Assembly (NCBI GenBank): GCA_013399855.1
Contig: VXAY01002371.1
Location: forward strand, 2,629,432 to 2,693,431
From: Oxyruncus cristatus
Lineage: Eukaryota > Chordata > Aves > Passeriformes > Cotingidae
Length of the DNA: 64,000 nucleotides
Direction: 5' to 3'
Position 1 is the stretch's first letter; each line of letters starts with the position of its first letter. This document shows, in pieces, positions 1-11,015 of the stretch. Under the pieces are notes generated by a model that did not search any database, had not been told where the DNA came from, and saw only the letters and a program-made list of their open reading frames with translations. The translations under genes were made by a program, and so were the position numbers.

Positions 1-579
1 GTCCCTGACTGATGTTTGACTAACCAATGCCTTAAAAGTTCCACTGATGGGAATTTCACAGCTTCCCTGAAAAGCATCTGCTGGGAGTCAACTATCCTAA
101 TTGACTGTTTTCCTGATAGCCAACCTCACTACTGTTTGCTGAAACTGAGGTATACTTTCTTGTACTCTCCTCAGTAGATGTGGGGAACAACTTGCTGCAT
201 TTGAATTTTTCACAATCAGCACTTAAATAATATAGATCATATTTCATAGATAGTATGTCACACTTCAGTTTTCTCCATAGCAAATCTTTCTGGTTTTCTG
301 TGTCAATTATATTTTCAATATTCCTGACCACTTCTTTTGCTCTGGATTTTGTTTTGTGGAGATTACACCTCCCATGAATCTTTCTTGACATATGGAAAAA
401 ATAATCCAAGTGTATTTTGTTATATTTAAAAGACTACTTCACACATTTTTCATGCTGTATATTTTGACAGTTAAAATGTACTCCCTTTTATACATCACAA
501 TGTCACATGCTTTTTAAATGAAATCATTATAATATCCAGAGCTTGTTCCTCTTAAATTACATGCTCTTGATTTCAAACC
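1..579. other. Unannotated AT-rich sequence
   Basis: Unique-looking AT-rich DNA. A 105-codon minus-strand frame (92-409) is open, but it resembles no family I know and shows no splice context or coding bias. I see no repeat, RNA or promoter signal. Confidence 0.5.
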
Positions 580-1010
580 TTTCCTCCAATCTGCCAGGTT
601 CATTTTTCATTCTTTTTTTTTCCTTCCAAAGTACATGCAGATCCTTTGCCTCTAATCCTATTTGAAATGAACAAGACTTTCTATCCTCTCCTTTCAGTCA
701 TTAACAAAAACACCCCACACCATGTAACTCTCCAATTAATAGGGCCATACTGGTGATTCTACATCAGATATCGTTTTCCCCATATGCATGGAGCTTTCCT
801 GCTCCCGATGTTTTTGTCCAAACTTGTATTTCCATAGTTTGTTTACAAAACTGTCATTGGGGGACAATGTTCGAAGTCTTAACAAAGTCAACAAGTAGTG
901 CTTTCCATATATGTCTTCCAGCTTGGTCTGTCATCCATAACTTTCTGTCCCTCAGAGCAGATGAACACATCTGTAAGCAATTCTTCTTTCCCTTTCCTTT
1001 GTAGTTCCTT
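580..1010 (-). mobile_element. Ancient L3/CR1-like LINE fragment (RT region), antisense
   Basis: The plus strand reads as the reverse complement of the reverse-transcriptase part of an old amniote L3/CR1-type LINE. The clearest blocks are about 640-700, which includes a 'gtcattaacaaaaacacc' segment, and 831-905, which includes 'catagtttgtttacaaaact' and 'gtcttaacaaagtcaacaag'. The blocks appear in the same order as in the relic at 62.86-63.48 kb, though much diverged. No frame survives, and the 84-codon plus-strand frame at 753-1004 is an antisense shadow. The divergence suggests an insertion much older than the CR1 copies elsewhere in the window. The family assignment is from memory of the consensus, and the edges are uncertain. 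Confidence 0.55.
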
Positions 1011-2976
1011 CTAATTCATGTTATCTATGTAATGAAGGATTATAAGCAAATACTCCAGTATTTAATCACAATGTTCTCTGTTACATCATTTAATACGTAA
1101 CTCTTATTTTGATCTAAAACATTAGAGTCCTCCTTTGCACTCCATTATTTTTTCTCTCTATTCTTTCTTTGATCCTAATATAATTATGTCCCCTCCCCAA
1201 TTGTACTACATCTTTCTTAAGTCCATATTGCTTATAGCCATCTTGATTTTTCTACTTTGAACATAAACATTTCAAAAACTGACATTCAGATGCCTATACC
1301 ACTGTTCAAGAATATCTCCTCAACCGGGGTACCAAATCCTGCTGCCCTGTGCATGTTATGTCCAACATGAAAATTGTCATTATGTCTTGAAAATGTGGAA
1401 AGTAGTCTAACCTGTGACATAAGAAATATGTGAGACAAATGTTTTGGAGACAAGGAATAATCATCTGACACAATAGTTTTCAGACTGTTCTCTCCTTGCA
1501 TTTTTAGAGTATCTAGTAAACACAGAAGAAGATTGCATTTCCCACAGTGGTGTTTTTTCTACATTAACTTTTAATGACTCTGTAATGATTGTATGGAATT
1601 ACTGTCCTGCAGGTGGTAAAAAGGTAATTTCTTTATATCATTTTAATGGTTCAGAACAGATGTGCTTGCTAATCTTCTTGCCAGCTAGATGCTATTATGA
1701 TGTCTGTACACTACAGTACTTTTGACCATGGTCTACTCTCCATTTCCAATTAACTCTGTGGGAATTCTTCTACTTAAGCATGAGTAGGATCAGGCTCTTT
1801 GCTGTTGAAGAGGCTCTAGAGAAGCGTGAATATCTTTTCACTGACAAAAATCAAGAGAAGAATGAATAAGTGTCTGTCCCACCAATGGAATCATCAGGAG
1901 GTTTCCTTAATTTTGCAAGATTACAGCTTCTAGCTTTTAAATGAGGGATAGTGTCACTATTGCAAGGCAGAGAGGTTACTCCTTTAATAGTTTTAAACTA
2001 TTGAAGTTAAAAACAACAGTGTCAGAAATGTGGCATAATAAGAACAGTTACATGTAAGTTGTTTACATGGTTTATGTGTTACTTGGTTCAAACAGGGAGA
2101 GAGATTTTCAATGAACTTTCTGCTATCCATGTTTTCCTACATGTTGGGGTTCAGCAGCTCCCTAATTATGCCTAAGGGCAGCTGTGGCATTTGCAAACCA
2201 CTAGAACTTGGCAGGGGGGATGGAGATGGAGATGCAGCAATTATAGTGAGAAAAATAGGAAGCTGAACACTACATTTTATTTTCTGATGCATAGAAAACA
2301 AAAAAAAATCAGTTTAAAAGACTAGGCTTTTTAAACTTATTGATTACAACTGTAATTATTTGGTATAAATGTTAAAGGTGTTTTTTCTGAAAAGTCAAAG
2401 TTCTGAGATTGGAGTTTTTGTGGAAGATTGGTGCTACAGTGGCGTGTGCATCAGAGACAGCAGAGCAGAGGACTGAGGTCTGTTCTTTACAGCAGCAGTT
2501 CAGTCCAGCCCAGGTCACCCTCAAAGTCTTGTTTTGGGGAAGAACAGTTCTGGAGGTGGTTGCTCTCCTTCTGTATTCCACTCCTTGCAAAACTGTGGGG
2601 TTCAAATGTTTGATCTTCATAAAAACAAACAGAAAAGCACAGTGCTTTACAGTATTTACATAAATATTTAAATTTGGAAGACCAAAGAAAATTTTAAAAT
2701 ATTTTCAGAATTTAAAAGGTAGGTTTTAATTAATAGTAATGTTTATGCTAGGCTCATAGTTAATTAGCATACTGTATGTTCAGGTCTAAATCCAAGAGTG
2801 TTTCCGATAACAATGTTGATTCATGTACTGAAATCAATACTGCAAATACATCAGCCTTCTTCCAGTACTTTTTAATGAACAGTCATTTCCAAACAATTAA
2901 ATAAATGACAAACACTATCTTATTTAATTTCTGTGATTCACTTCAAAAGGAAGTGAGCAGACAGCTACAGTCAAGT
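1011..2976. other. Unannotated AT-rich sequence
   Basis: No recognisable gene or repeat. The interval 2409-2620 is richer in GC and open on both strands (84 and 82 codons), but neither product resembles a known protein and neither strand shows conserved features. The old LINE at 580-1010 may extend slightly into the left edge. Confidence 0.5.
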
Positions 2977-3233
2977 CTTCATCACTTCCTAAATACCATA
3001 ATAATGGTGTTTTTAACTCAAACCAGCCACAGATATTCCAGAAGACTCAAAGAACAAGATGAATTAGACTTGAAAGACTGAAAAATTCCAGTTAATGTGA
3101 TGTTACTTCATCACTTCCTAATACCATAATAACAATGTTTTTAACTCAAACCAGCCGCAGTTATTCCAGAAGACTCAAAGAAGAAGATGAATTAGACCTG
3201 AAAGACTGAAAAATTCATGTGAATGTGTTGTTA
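2977..3233. repeat. Tandem duplication, two copies of a ~129-bp unit
   Basis: Copy 1 spans 2977-3105 and copy 2 spans 3106-3233. Both run from 'cttcatcacttcct' through 'ttttaactcaaaccagcc' and 'ccagaagactcaaagaa' to 'gaaagactgaaaaattc'. By eye they differ at roughly ten positions, including a one-base deletion in copy 2. This is a direct local duplication of noncoding sequence that has diverged since it formed. No coding content is evident. Confidence 0.9.
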
Positions 3234-3321
3234 AAATCAAGTGTCTTGTCTGTGGCCAGATTACTACTGTTACTACTGCTACTGAGAAGGTACTCAGTAC
3301 ACTCTAGGACATCCATTAAAA

Positions 3322-3632
3322 CAGTGGTCTCCAAAGTGTGTGGGAGGTTGCACACATCCAAGGGAGTGTGCAAGATAATCCTTTGGGGTGCATGACAAGA
3401 ATATTTTTTGTGACATTAATAAGAAAGATAGAATATTTTAAAAATTTGAAACAGTGTTTATTTAATCTTTATCTCATCCTTTTTAAAATTTCTATTCTTG
3501 TGTGTGATTTAGAATGTGCATTGTATATAGGACAGTGTACATGCACATAATTCACAAATAAATGAATGTAGATATATTAGGAATATGTACTCAAAAGACT
3601 TTACCTTGATCAAAACACTTTGGAAACCACTG
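3322..3632. mobile_element. Non-autonomous hAT-type DNA transposon (MITE-like)
   Basis: A 311-bp element bounded by terminal inverted repeats. The first 20 bases (cagtggtctccaaagtgtgt) match the reverse complement of the last 20 bases at 18 of 20 positions. The CAGTGG start is typical of the hAT/Charlie group. The eight bases on each side (cattaaaa and tactaaag) agree at five of eight positions and keep a central TA, as expected for a decayed 8-bp hAT target-site duplication. The interior is AT-rich and encodes no transposase; the 70-codon frame at 3338-3550 is incidental. It would have depended on a transposase supplied in trans. Orientation is undetermined. Confidence 0.75.
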
Positions 3633-5508
3633 TACTAAAGGACTACTATGAATTTCAGCCACAGGAATCTAAAGAACATTCAGTGCTATATTCATTCAAC
3701 AAAAGAGATACATTTACTGGCCCCTGCAGCATGAAATGTGCTTTTTTTTTAATCTTCCTAATTCAGTGCTTGCTTCTATGGAAGGAATGAGAAAAGTGAA
3801 CTATAGGCACATGCAAAGGAGTAGTTAAGCTTTGCTCAGAGTGGCTTATTAGCCCTATCATTACATTTTAAACATTTACTCTACCACAAAACCACCACTT
3901 AGACATGTAATGCCTGGCCCAGCCCTTCTCCTTCAATGGGGAAGACTTCAAAATAGAAAACATGGTTTTCCAATAAATATTAAGTCTTGAAGAGCTGTTT
4001 CAACCTAATGTAATGGCACATGGGTTCTCTTCTTTCCTCTGCTGATGAGTGTCGTCTGGGAACTGGCTCAGGCACAGGCAGCCTTCATGCAGAGTGAGGG
4101 GTAGAGCTCTCTAGAAGACATTTGTATGCACCTGGGCTATCAGAAAGCAATCTTCGTGGTGCCAAGCAGCCACTGGTAATAAAGATAATAATTTAATTGT
4201 AACTGCCCTTTATTGTGCTGTGTTTTTTATAATAAAACACAATATAATAAAAGAGAACAACAGGATGAGAGAAAACCCTGGGCCAACTTAAATAGGTAGA
4301 ACAGAGTAGGGCAGAGTAAATGTTAAGAAATGTTGATAGCAGGAAAAAAAGCTGAACTGATCTATTACTCAGTAATTGGACGATGTTTAAACTCTGTTTT
4401 CAATATGCAATATACATAGAATATATGAAGATTTGTGTTCCCTTGTCTGCAAGACCCAGATTTTTTTCTCCATTTCCCTGCTTGCACTGCTCATCCATTT
4501 GCAACTTCCTTCACTATCATATTAGGAACAAGCACTATAGCTGCAGGTTTTGACCTTGATGACTACACCAAGATATGCAGGAAAAGAATTGTTAAGATTA
4601 GGAGCCTTTTTTGATCTCAAGCTTCAATGATTTAAAGACGACAGCTAATCTCACTCCTGTCATATGAGGACTCTGGGGGTTTCTGAAAGGACACAGACAC
4701 CCAGATTTGTCATTCACATGAGCTTAGGCTGTATTATGCAGCTTTTTTGACCACCATCCATTTGCTAAGTCCTTTAGAGATCCACTAAAACTACAGAAAT
4801 TCAATGTCCCCTTTAAATTATTGACATCAGAAAACTGAAGGACCAGCAATAAAATTTGACATCTACCTAACTATTGCTAGTGTTTTGTTTTCTTTCAAGA
4901 GAAAGGAAAATATTTGTTGGAAAATTATTATTCTAGCTACTGCTTTTGGTAAAGGAGTTTCAAAAGTGGGTAACATTTCAACAAACTCAATGAACTCTTT
5001 AAGTTTCTGGTTTGTTTCAGGGATTATGAATTAGAGATTGTGCACCTACCACATGCAGGTGCATATGGTAGGTGCGCAAGACAATAGGACACAAGACAAT
5101 ATCCTTCTTCAATTAGCCTGAAAACAAAAATATTTTTCACAGACTAAACAGTTTCTCAGAAGTAGAAAAAAAAATCTACTAATTCTAGACTCAGCACTGT
5201 GAAGTTCAGGGACAAAACTTTTGTAGTGACTTTAAGCACAGGAAAGGTGTTTAATGAAGTGGGATGTAAGAGTGGGAGGGGATTAACCGTAAATTCAGCA
5301 TTTGTCTTAAACTAAAAAAGTTGGATTTGAAGGTTGGGGTTTGTCAGAACTTCATATGAAAGAATTCCTATCACAGAATTATATTCATAGTAGATTAATT
5401 AGTTTGATTTAAATTCTCTGCCTGGAAATGTCACTGAAAAATAGATTAATCCAACACCACGATGTAGTGCTAACAATATGATCAAGAAGAAGGACACAAG
5501 AAATTGTT
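3633..5508. other. Unannotated sequence
   Basis: No gene or dispersed repeat recognised. It contains a small perfect inverted repeat at 5042-5075, listed separately. Confidence 0.5.
5042..5075. repeat. Short perfect inverted repeat (hairpin)
   Basis: The 10-base arms gcacctacca (5042-5051) and tggtaggtgc (5066-5075) are exact reverse complements around a 14-base loop. No T-run or other signal gives it an obvious function. Confidence 0.7.
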
Positions 5509-6478
5509 AATCATAGGTAGGAAAAGACCTCTAAGATCACTGAGTCCAGCCATTAACCAAGCACTGTCGAGTACACCTCTAAAATATGTCCCTAAGCACT
5601 ACATCTACACATTTTCTAAATACCTGCAGGGATATTGACTCAACCACTTCACTTGGCAGCCAGTTCCAGTGGTTGACAACTCATTCAGTGAAGAATTCTC
5701 CTAATATCCAATCTAAATCTCCCCATGTGCAGTTTGAGGCCCTTTCCTCTTGTTCTATCACTTACTGCTTGGGAGAAGAGACTGATCACCCCCACCTTGC
5801 TACAATGTCCTTTCAGCTATTGCAGAGAGCAATAACATCTCTCCTGAACTTCATTTTCTCCAGCCTAAACACCCCCAGCTCCCTCAGTTGCTCCTGAAGA
5901 CTTGCGCTCCATATGCTTCACCAGCTTCGTTGCCCTTCTCTGGACCTGCTCCAGCCCCTCCATGTCCTTCTTGCAGTGAAGGGCCCAGAACTGGGCACAG
6001 GACTCGTGTGGCCTCGCCAGTGCTGAGTACAGAGGGACGATCACTGCCCTTGTCCTGCTGACCACAATATTTTTTATACAGGCCAGGATGCCATTGGCCT
6101 TCCTCGCCACCTGGGCACACCGATGGCTCATGTTCAGTGGCTGTCGACCAGCACCCCCAGTTCCTTTTCTGCCAGGCAGCTTTCCTGCCACTTCTTCCCC
6201 AGCCAATAGTGCTGCAGGGCTTGTTGAGATCCAAGTGCATGACCCAGCACTTCACCTTGTTAAACCTCATACAACTGACCTTTGCTCATCAATCAGCCTG
6301 TTCAGATCCCTCTGCATAACCTTCTTACCCTCCTCTGCAGACCCTTTCTACCCTCCAAGAGGTCAACACTCATGCCCAACTCGGTATCATCTAGACACCC
6401 ACTGAGGGTGCATTTGTCCAGATCATTGATAAAGATATTAAACAGGACTAGACCCAAGGGTGACCTGTTAGTTTCTCT
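5509..6478 (-). mobile_element. CR1 LINE, 5'-truncated, antisense (RT C-terminal half to 3' end)
   Basis: A minus-strand CR1. Its 3' end lies at about 5509, where the plus strand begins with the complement of the CR1 tail (aatcatag, then 'gaaaagacctctaagatcac'). Reading minus-ward from 6475, translated pieces match CR1 ORF2. They include '[18 protein letters not shown]' of the RT palm, a '[14 protein letters not shown]' segment, and '[20 protein letters not shown]' followed by '[16 protein letters not shown]' near the C-terminus. These lie in at least three frames (6302-6583, 5884-6270, 5865-6206), so frameshifts have broken ORF2, and the FADD box reads as a diverged 'LDDTELG'. The 5' end was lost at about 6478. 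This is typical of dead-on-arrival CR1 insertion. Confidence 0.93.
5865..6475 (-). pseudogene. CR1 ORF2 remnant (reverse transcriptase, palm to C-terminus)
   Basis: This is the coding relic within the antisense CR1. The palm block with '[10 protein letters not shown]' lies near 6420-6460. A middle block, '[18 protein letters not shown]', lies at 6215-6270, and the C-terminal block with '[19 protein letters not shown]' lies near 5990-6060. The blocks are in different frames and the N-terminal endonuclease and RT fingers are absent. The intact protein would nick target DNA and reverse-transcribe the element's RNA; this copy cannot. Upstream of 6478 the plus strand turns into purine-rich non-CR1 sequence, which places the truncation point. 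Confidence 0.88.
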
Positions 6479-9400
6479 GTAGGAGAAATAAGAGAAATAA
6501 AAGGAAGCAGGAAAGAGAAGAGAGAAAAGAGAATTGTGAGGATGCAGACATAGAAACGGAAAAGAGAAGAATAGAAATATCACGAGGGGTGGGGGGGAAG
6601 TGTGAATATAACCAAAAATTAAAAGAAAAAAATCAGATTAAATACCAGGGAGACAGAGAAGAGATCAAAGAGAATTGTCTGTGCTAGAAAAGGATATAGT
6701 TGGATAAAAAGCAGAAGGCATCCAATAATATGAGCAGTCATATGAGGTGGAAAAGCCATAAACCTAACCAAATATTTGTATGAGAATGTAATTAGAGGTA
6801 CTCTGATTTAAAAAAGATGAATATGGTTGGCAGATAGATCAGGCACAGGTGGTCTGCACAGTCTGGTAAAACAGAAAATGTCCCTGATGTGCACCTTGTT
6901 GAAAGGAGGAGTTGGCTGGCATGGTGCTGGTGAGCTGAATCTCCTAAGACATCTGCTCAGTCCCCAGGGGTTGCAGCAACCAGCTGACACAAGTCATCAG
7001 GAACAGCAAATTTTTTTTTAATTTCAGAGTGAAGATTGTGACTCTCCTTGGTTAGGAGTGAGACTTGTGACTACGCCACCTCCAGGTTTGATTATCACAG
7101 TTGCCTATGAGGTACATCCTAGACATCCCCTGATGCTGAACAGCACGGCTGCCCACAGCTGAGCTATGTTTCGTGATTGGCAAAAGATTTTTGCGAATTA
7201 TCAGCTGGGCTACACTTGATTCTTTGATTCCTCTGACAGTAAAAAGCAGCCAAGGAGAAAAACGGAGCTTTACATTGCTAACACAGTTTTGAAAGGCAAG
7301 ACTTTCTGAGGATAAAATTGTAATTTTATGAAACAAATATGTCCTTTTTCATCTATCATGCTATGATAGCCTACATGTCTCCCCTAGAGAACAGAATGAG
7401 TCTTTTTTTGAGTTAGAACAGCTGAGCTTACTGCACCCTACCTGAGGTTGCTGATTGACTTCTGTGTGGGACTGAAAAAGGTAAAGCACAAGCATGGTGG
7501 GTTTTTTGTGATTCTAAACTGGAAAAGACACCCTAAAATGTTTACATTAGACTTACCATGCTACTGTACTGACATATAATTGGCAAACAAGAACAGAGCT
7601 GGTACTACAACTCCTGCATCTCTATTCAGAAGAGAATGTCATGTATAATGTGACAAATTAGATAACAGTCATGTCTCTTTTCAGTAGAGAATTAAACTGA
7701 CCCACGTTGTTCCCTTATTTCCTTCGGAGCTCTTCTAGAACTTAACCTCAATCTCAGGGCTCAATTACTGTTGCATTTATATCTGCACTTCTTCTGCAGC
7801 ATATTTTATACAACTTCTGCAGCATATTTTATACAACTTAAGGTTTACTTTCTGCTCTATGATGATACCATTCAATCAATCTGGGAAAGACTGATTGTAA
7901 GATTATAAAATCAAAGGATTGAAGGATAATCAAAAGATTGCTCCAAATGTATTTTTTGAGATAAATTTTGACCCTCAAAACTACCTGTATTTCTACCTTA
8001 TAACTTTCTTCATGAACCACAAGGTAAAGTGGTTAGAAAATGCAATGTATTTTCCAAAGATGTAGATGAAAATAGATGCAATATTAGTAAAAAGTCAACC
8101 GAAAACAGCAAGATCTTTGAAATCACACCCACACTTGACTGAACAGTTACAAATATCCTTTTAGTCACCTAAGGCTTCTTATTTCACAGTTCCAAAAGGA
8201 ATGTATCGACAGTTGCACAGAAATGAACTTTAAAGATAAACAAAGGCAGCAGAGGTCAACCAAACTCTGAATAAATGTTAAAGTGCCAGAGGCTCATGAG
8301 GAAGTGCAAGAAATTCAGATGCTGCTGCTGTCCCTGAGACCAAGAGAAAGAATTAACAGTACTCCTCATGCAGTGCCCTTAAGTCAGAGCAAAGGGATTC
8401 CAAACATTGTCTCATCCCAGGAAAGGAAGAAAAGAGGTCAGTGCTACCCAACTTCACCACTACTGCCCCAAAGGGATCCTCTGCCAAATCTCAGCTAGAA
8501 AGGGAAAGTCTACAAAACTTTGTCAAATCCTGCAAGCCACAGTCTTTTTCCAACAAAAGAGGGAAGGGCTCTATTTTTACCCTTTTTCCTCATCTGTCTT
8601 TGTAATTATTTGTAGCCTTATATGAATTTAATAAGTTTATGTATATGTAAACAAAAATATATGTATGAATCCTGGACACTACTTTTGCCTTTCAAGCTTT
8701 CTGAAATACACAAACCAAGCTGAGAGTTTCACCCTTCATTTCTGCTGATGTCCTCTTATAGACATTTTCAGAAGCAGAGTTCAGGACTGTGCTCATTATT
8801 TATCTATTGCCAAAAAACTTAAAGAGTTCAATACCAGATAGGCTTCAGGACATAACATTTTTGTTTCAGTTCAGAGGAATTTGCAGGAAACTGAGTTGTA
8901 CTATTAGAGCACAGTTTTCCCCCACCTCTTATTCTCTCCAACGGCAAAGACAGCCCTGCGTTTCTCTCAGGACAAAGAAGCTGCTCCGGCAGCTGACTGT
9001 GGAGCAGCTGCACAGGACGCCTGCACTCCTCATTTCCCAACATACACAGACATGCTCAGTGCCTGGCACCTGGGACTGCATGGGCCACCATTTGACTTGA
9101 CAGCTACAATCCTGAGTGACATTTTCTTGTGGAAGGGATCTGCCGAGTAAGAGTGGGAGACTGCTTCCACAGCCTGTTTTATTTTCACTTGTTCTGAAGT
9201 TGCCTGTATGTTTCCCGGATAGAGCTACAAAGCCATATGGTGCAAATAAAATACGTAACAAGACTGTCTGTTCTTGTGAGAAGAGACCACATCCCACCAT
9301 TAGGAATTGATAACTACAAGTAGAAACATGGAGAAAGAGATAGGTGCCTGAAGGGATCAAGTTCAGTGCGACACCTGAGGCAGGGAGTTTCTTCCCAGTC

Positions 9401-9956
9401 CCTTGGCATGTAAAACAGTCTCACTGAGCATGCTGAATGACAGTATTAAGGTATGTCTGCTGTGAAATTGTGAGGTTTGATTGCAATATTGCATAGGGCC
9501 TATAATAAGAGCATGTCTTCAGTGCAGCTGTAGACTTGACTGTAGCACAAGAAGAGCACTGCCACATTACCCACACAGATAACAGCGGTGCAAACTGGAT
9601 GAGTTTGGAGAACCAGCATCTGTATACTTTCTGCTGTCTTCCACTGAAGCCTGTGATCCAGGGCACTGTTGTATTTCATACACATACTAACTAGACTGAA
9701 AATGGCTGATATGCTTTCTTACGCCGCACTCACACATCGCAGTTGTAAAATGCACATATCTTAACATAGCCATTAATTACCCTCAGTTGCATGTGCTTCC
9801 TGCAGTTTTGACTATTGACTATAACACTTAGTTACTTCTGATAAAATACTAGCTCTGCACTTTCCACTTTTTATTTACTATGATTTAAAATTTGTAACTC
9901 ATCTGTTGTTTTTAGTCATCATTGCTTACAAAGAAAGGTCAGTTTAACAAAGACTA
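6479..9956. other. Unannotated sequence, partly GC-richer
   Basis: The first 180 bases are purine-rich (6479-6660). The intervals 6830-7010 and about 8880-9420 are richer in GC than their surroundings and hold several overlapping open frames on both strands. The largest is 143 codons, minus, 8929-9360. It begins with TTG and its Cys/Ser-rich product matches no family I recognise. I see no repeat signature. These stretches could be noncoding-RNA exons or an unrecognised old repeat. Confidence 0.4.
7791..7836. repeat. Perfect 23-bp tandem duplication
   Basis: Two exact adjacent copies of a 23-base unit beginning 'cttctgcagcatatttta' (7791-7813 and 7814-7836). Perfect identity suggests a recent replication-slippage event. 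Confidence 0.95.
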
Positions 9957-11015
9957 GTTTGACAGGGCAAGAAGGAGGACCCAGGAAACTACTGGCCAGT
10001 CATCCTCACCTCCATCCCTGGAAAAGTGACGGAACAGGTCATTCTGGAGCTTATCACCATGACGTGGAAGAAAGGGTCATCAGGAGTAGTCAGCATGGAT
10101 TCATGAAGGGGAAACCATGCTTGACCAATTTGTTAGCTTTCTATGATGACATGACTGGGTCGGTCAATGAGAGCTGAGCAGTGGATGTTATCTACCTTGA
10201 CTTCAGCAAGACTTTCGACACTGTCGAAAGGTCTCCCATTCAGTGAGACCTTGGTAGGCTGGAGAATTGGGTGGAAACTGAATGAGGTTCAACAAGGGCC
10301 AGTGTAGGGTACTGCAACTGGGGAGGAATAACCTCAAGTATCAGTACAGGTTGGGAGTTGACTTACTAGAGAGCAGTTCTGCTGAGAAGAACCTGAGTGT
10401 CTTCTTGCATGACAAGTTGACTATGAGCTCAACTGTGACCTTGCAGCCAGGAGGACCAATAGTACCCTGGGGTGCATCAGGAAGAGTGTGGCCAGCAGGC
10501 TGAGGGACATGATCCTCTCTCTCTACTCAGCCCTAGTGAGGCCACATTTGGAGTTCTGTGTCCAGTTCTGGGCTCCTCAGTACAAGAAAGACAAGGAGCT
10601 ACTGGAGAGGGTCATTTTGAGGGCCACAAAGATGATTTGGGGTCTGTAGCATTTCTCTCATGATAAGAGACTGTGGAAGCTGGGCCTGTTTAGTCTAGAG
10701 AAGAGAAGACTGAGAGGGGATCTTTTTCCAGACTCTTTTCAGTGGTGGCCAGCGACAGGATGAGTAGCAATGGCCATAAACTAAAACACAAGAAGTTTCA
10801 CTTCAACATGAGGAAGAACTTCTTTACATTGAGGGTGGCAGAACACTGGGACAGGCTGACCAGGGAGGTCCTGGATTCTTCCTCTGTGGAGGAGAGAACC
10901 CACCTGGATGCGTTCCTGTGCAAACTATTCCTGGTGACCCTGCCTTGGCAGGAGGGTTGGACAAGATGATCTCCAGAGGTCTCTTCCAATACTAACAACT
11001 CTGTGATTCTGTGAT
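9957..11015 (+). mobile_element. CR1 LINE, 5'-truncated and internally deleted
   Basis: A plus-strand CR1 running from the RT fingers region to a complete 3' end. The tail 'ctctgtgattctgtgat' ends at 11015, preceded by the usual 'gacaagatgatctccagagg' segment. The 5' part (about 9965-10225) encodes fingers and motif A in shifting frames, and the plus-strand text 'gacttcagcaagactttcga' is motif A. At about 10230 the sequence jumps to a segment normally several hundred bases downstream, just before 'MRFNKGQCRVLQLG' (10282 onward). The RT palm with the catalytic FADD box is therefore missing. Remaining pieces include 'VASDRMSSNGHKLKH' and 'FFTLRVAEHWDRL' (10742-10969), the C-terminal end. Confidence 0.93.
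9959..10969 (+). pseudogene. CR1 ORF2 remnant lacking the RT palm
   Basis: ORF2 survives only as four short frames: 9959-10177, 10282-10503, 10472-10663 and 10742-10969. The second carries 'MRFNKGQCRVLQLGRNNL' and a 'GVDLLESSSAEKNLSVF' segment. The last carries the conserved C-terminal 'NMRKNFFTLRVAEHWDRL'. At least three frameshifts and one deletion (about 10230) separate them. Loss of the catalytic palm makes the copy unable to support reverse transcription. Confidence 0.88.

Noticed and set aside
5586..6482. Plus-strand frames over the antisense CR1
   Set aside because: They are shadows of the minus-strand CR1 ORF2. The minus-strand translation gives the recognisable RT motifs.
8929..9360. 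143-codon minus-strand open frame
   Set aside because: It starts at TTG, overlaps another frame on the opposite strand, and its product resembles no known family. I kept the region only as a compositional oddity.
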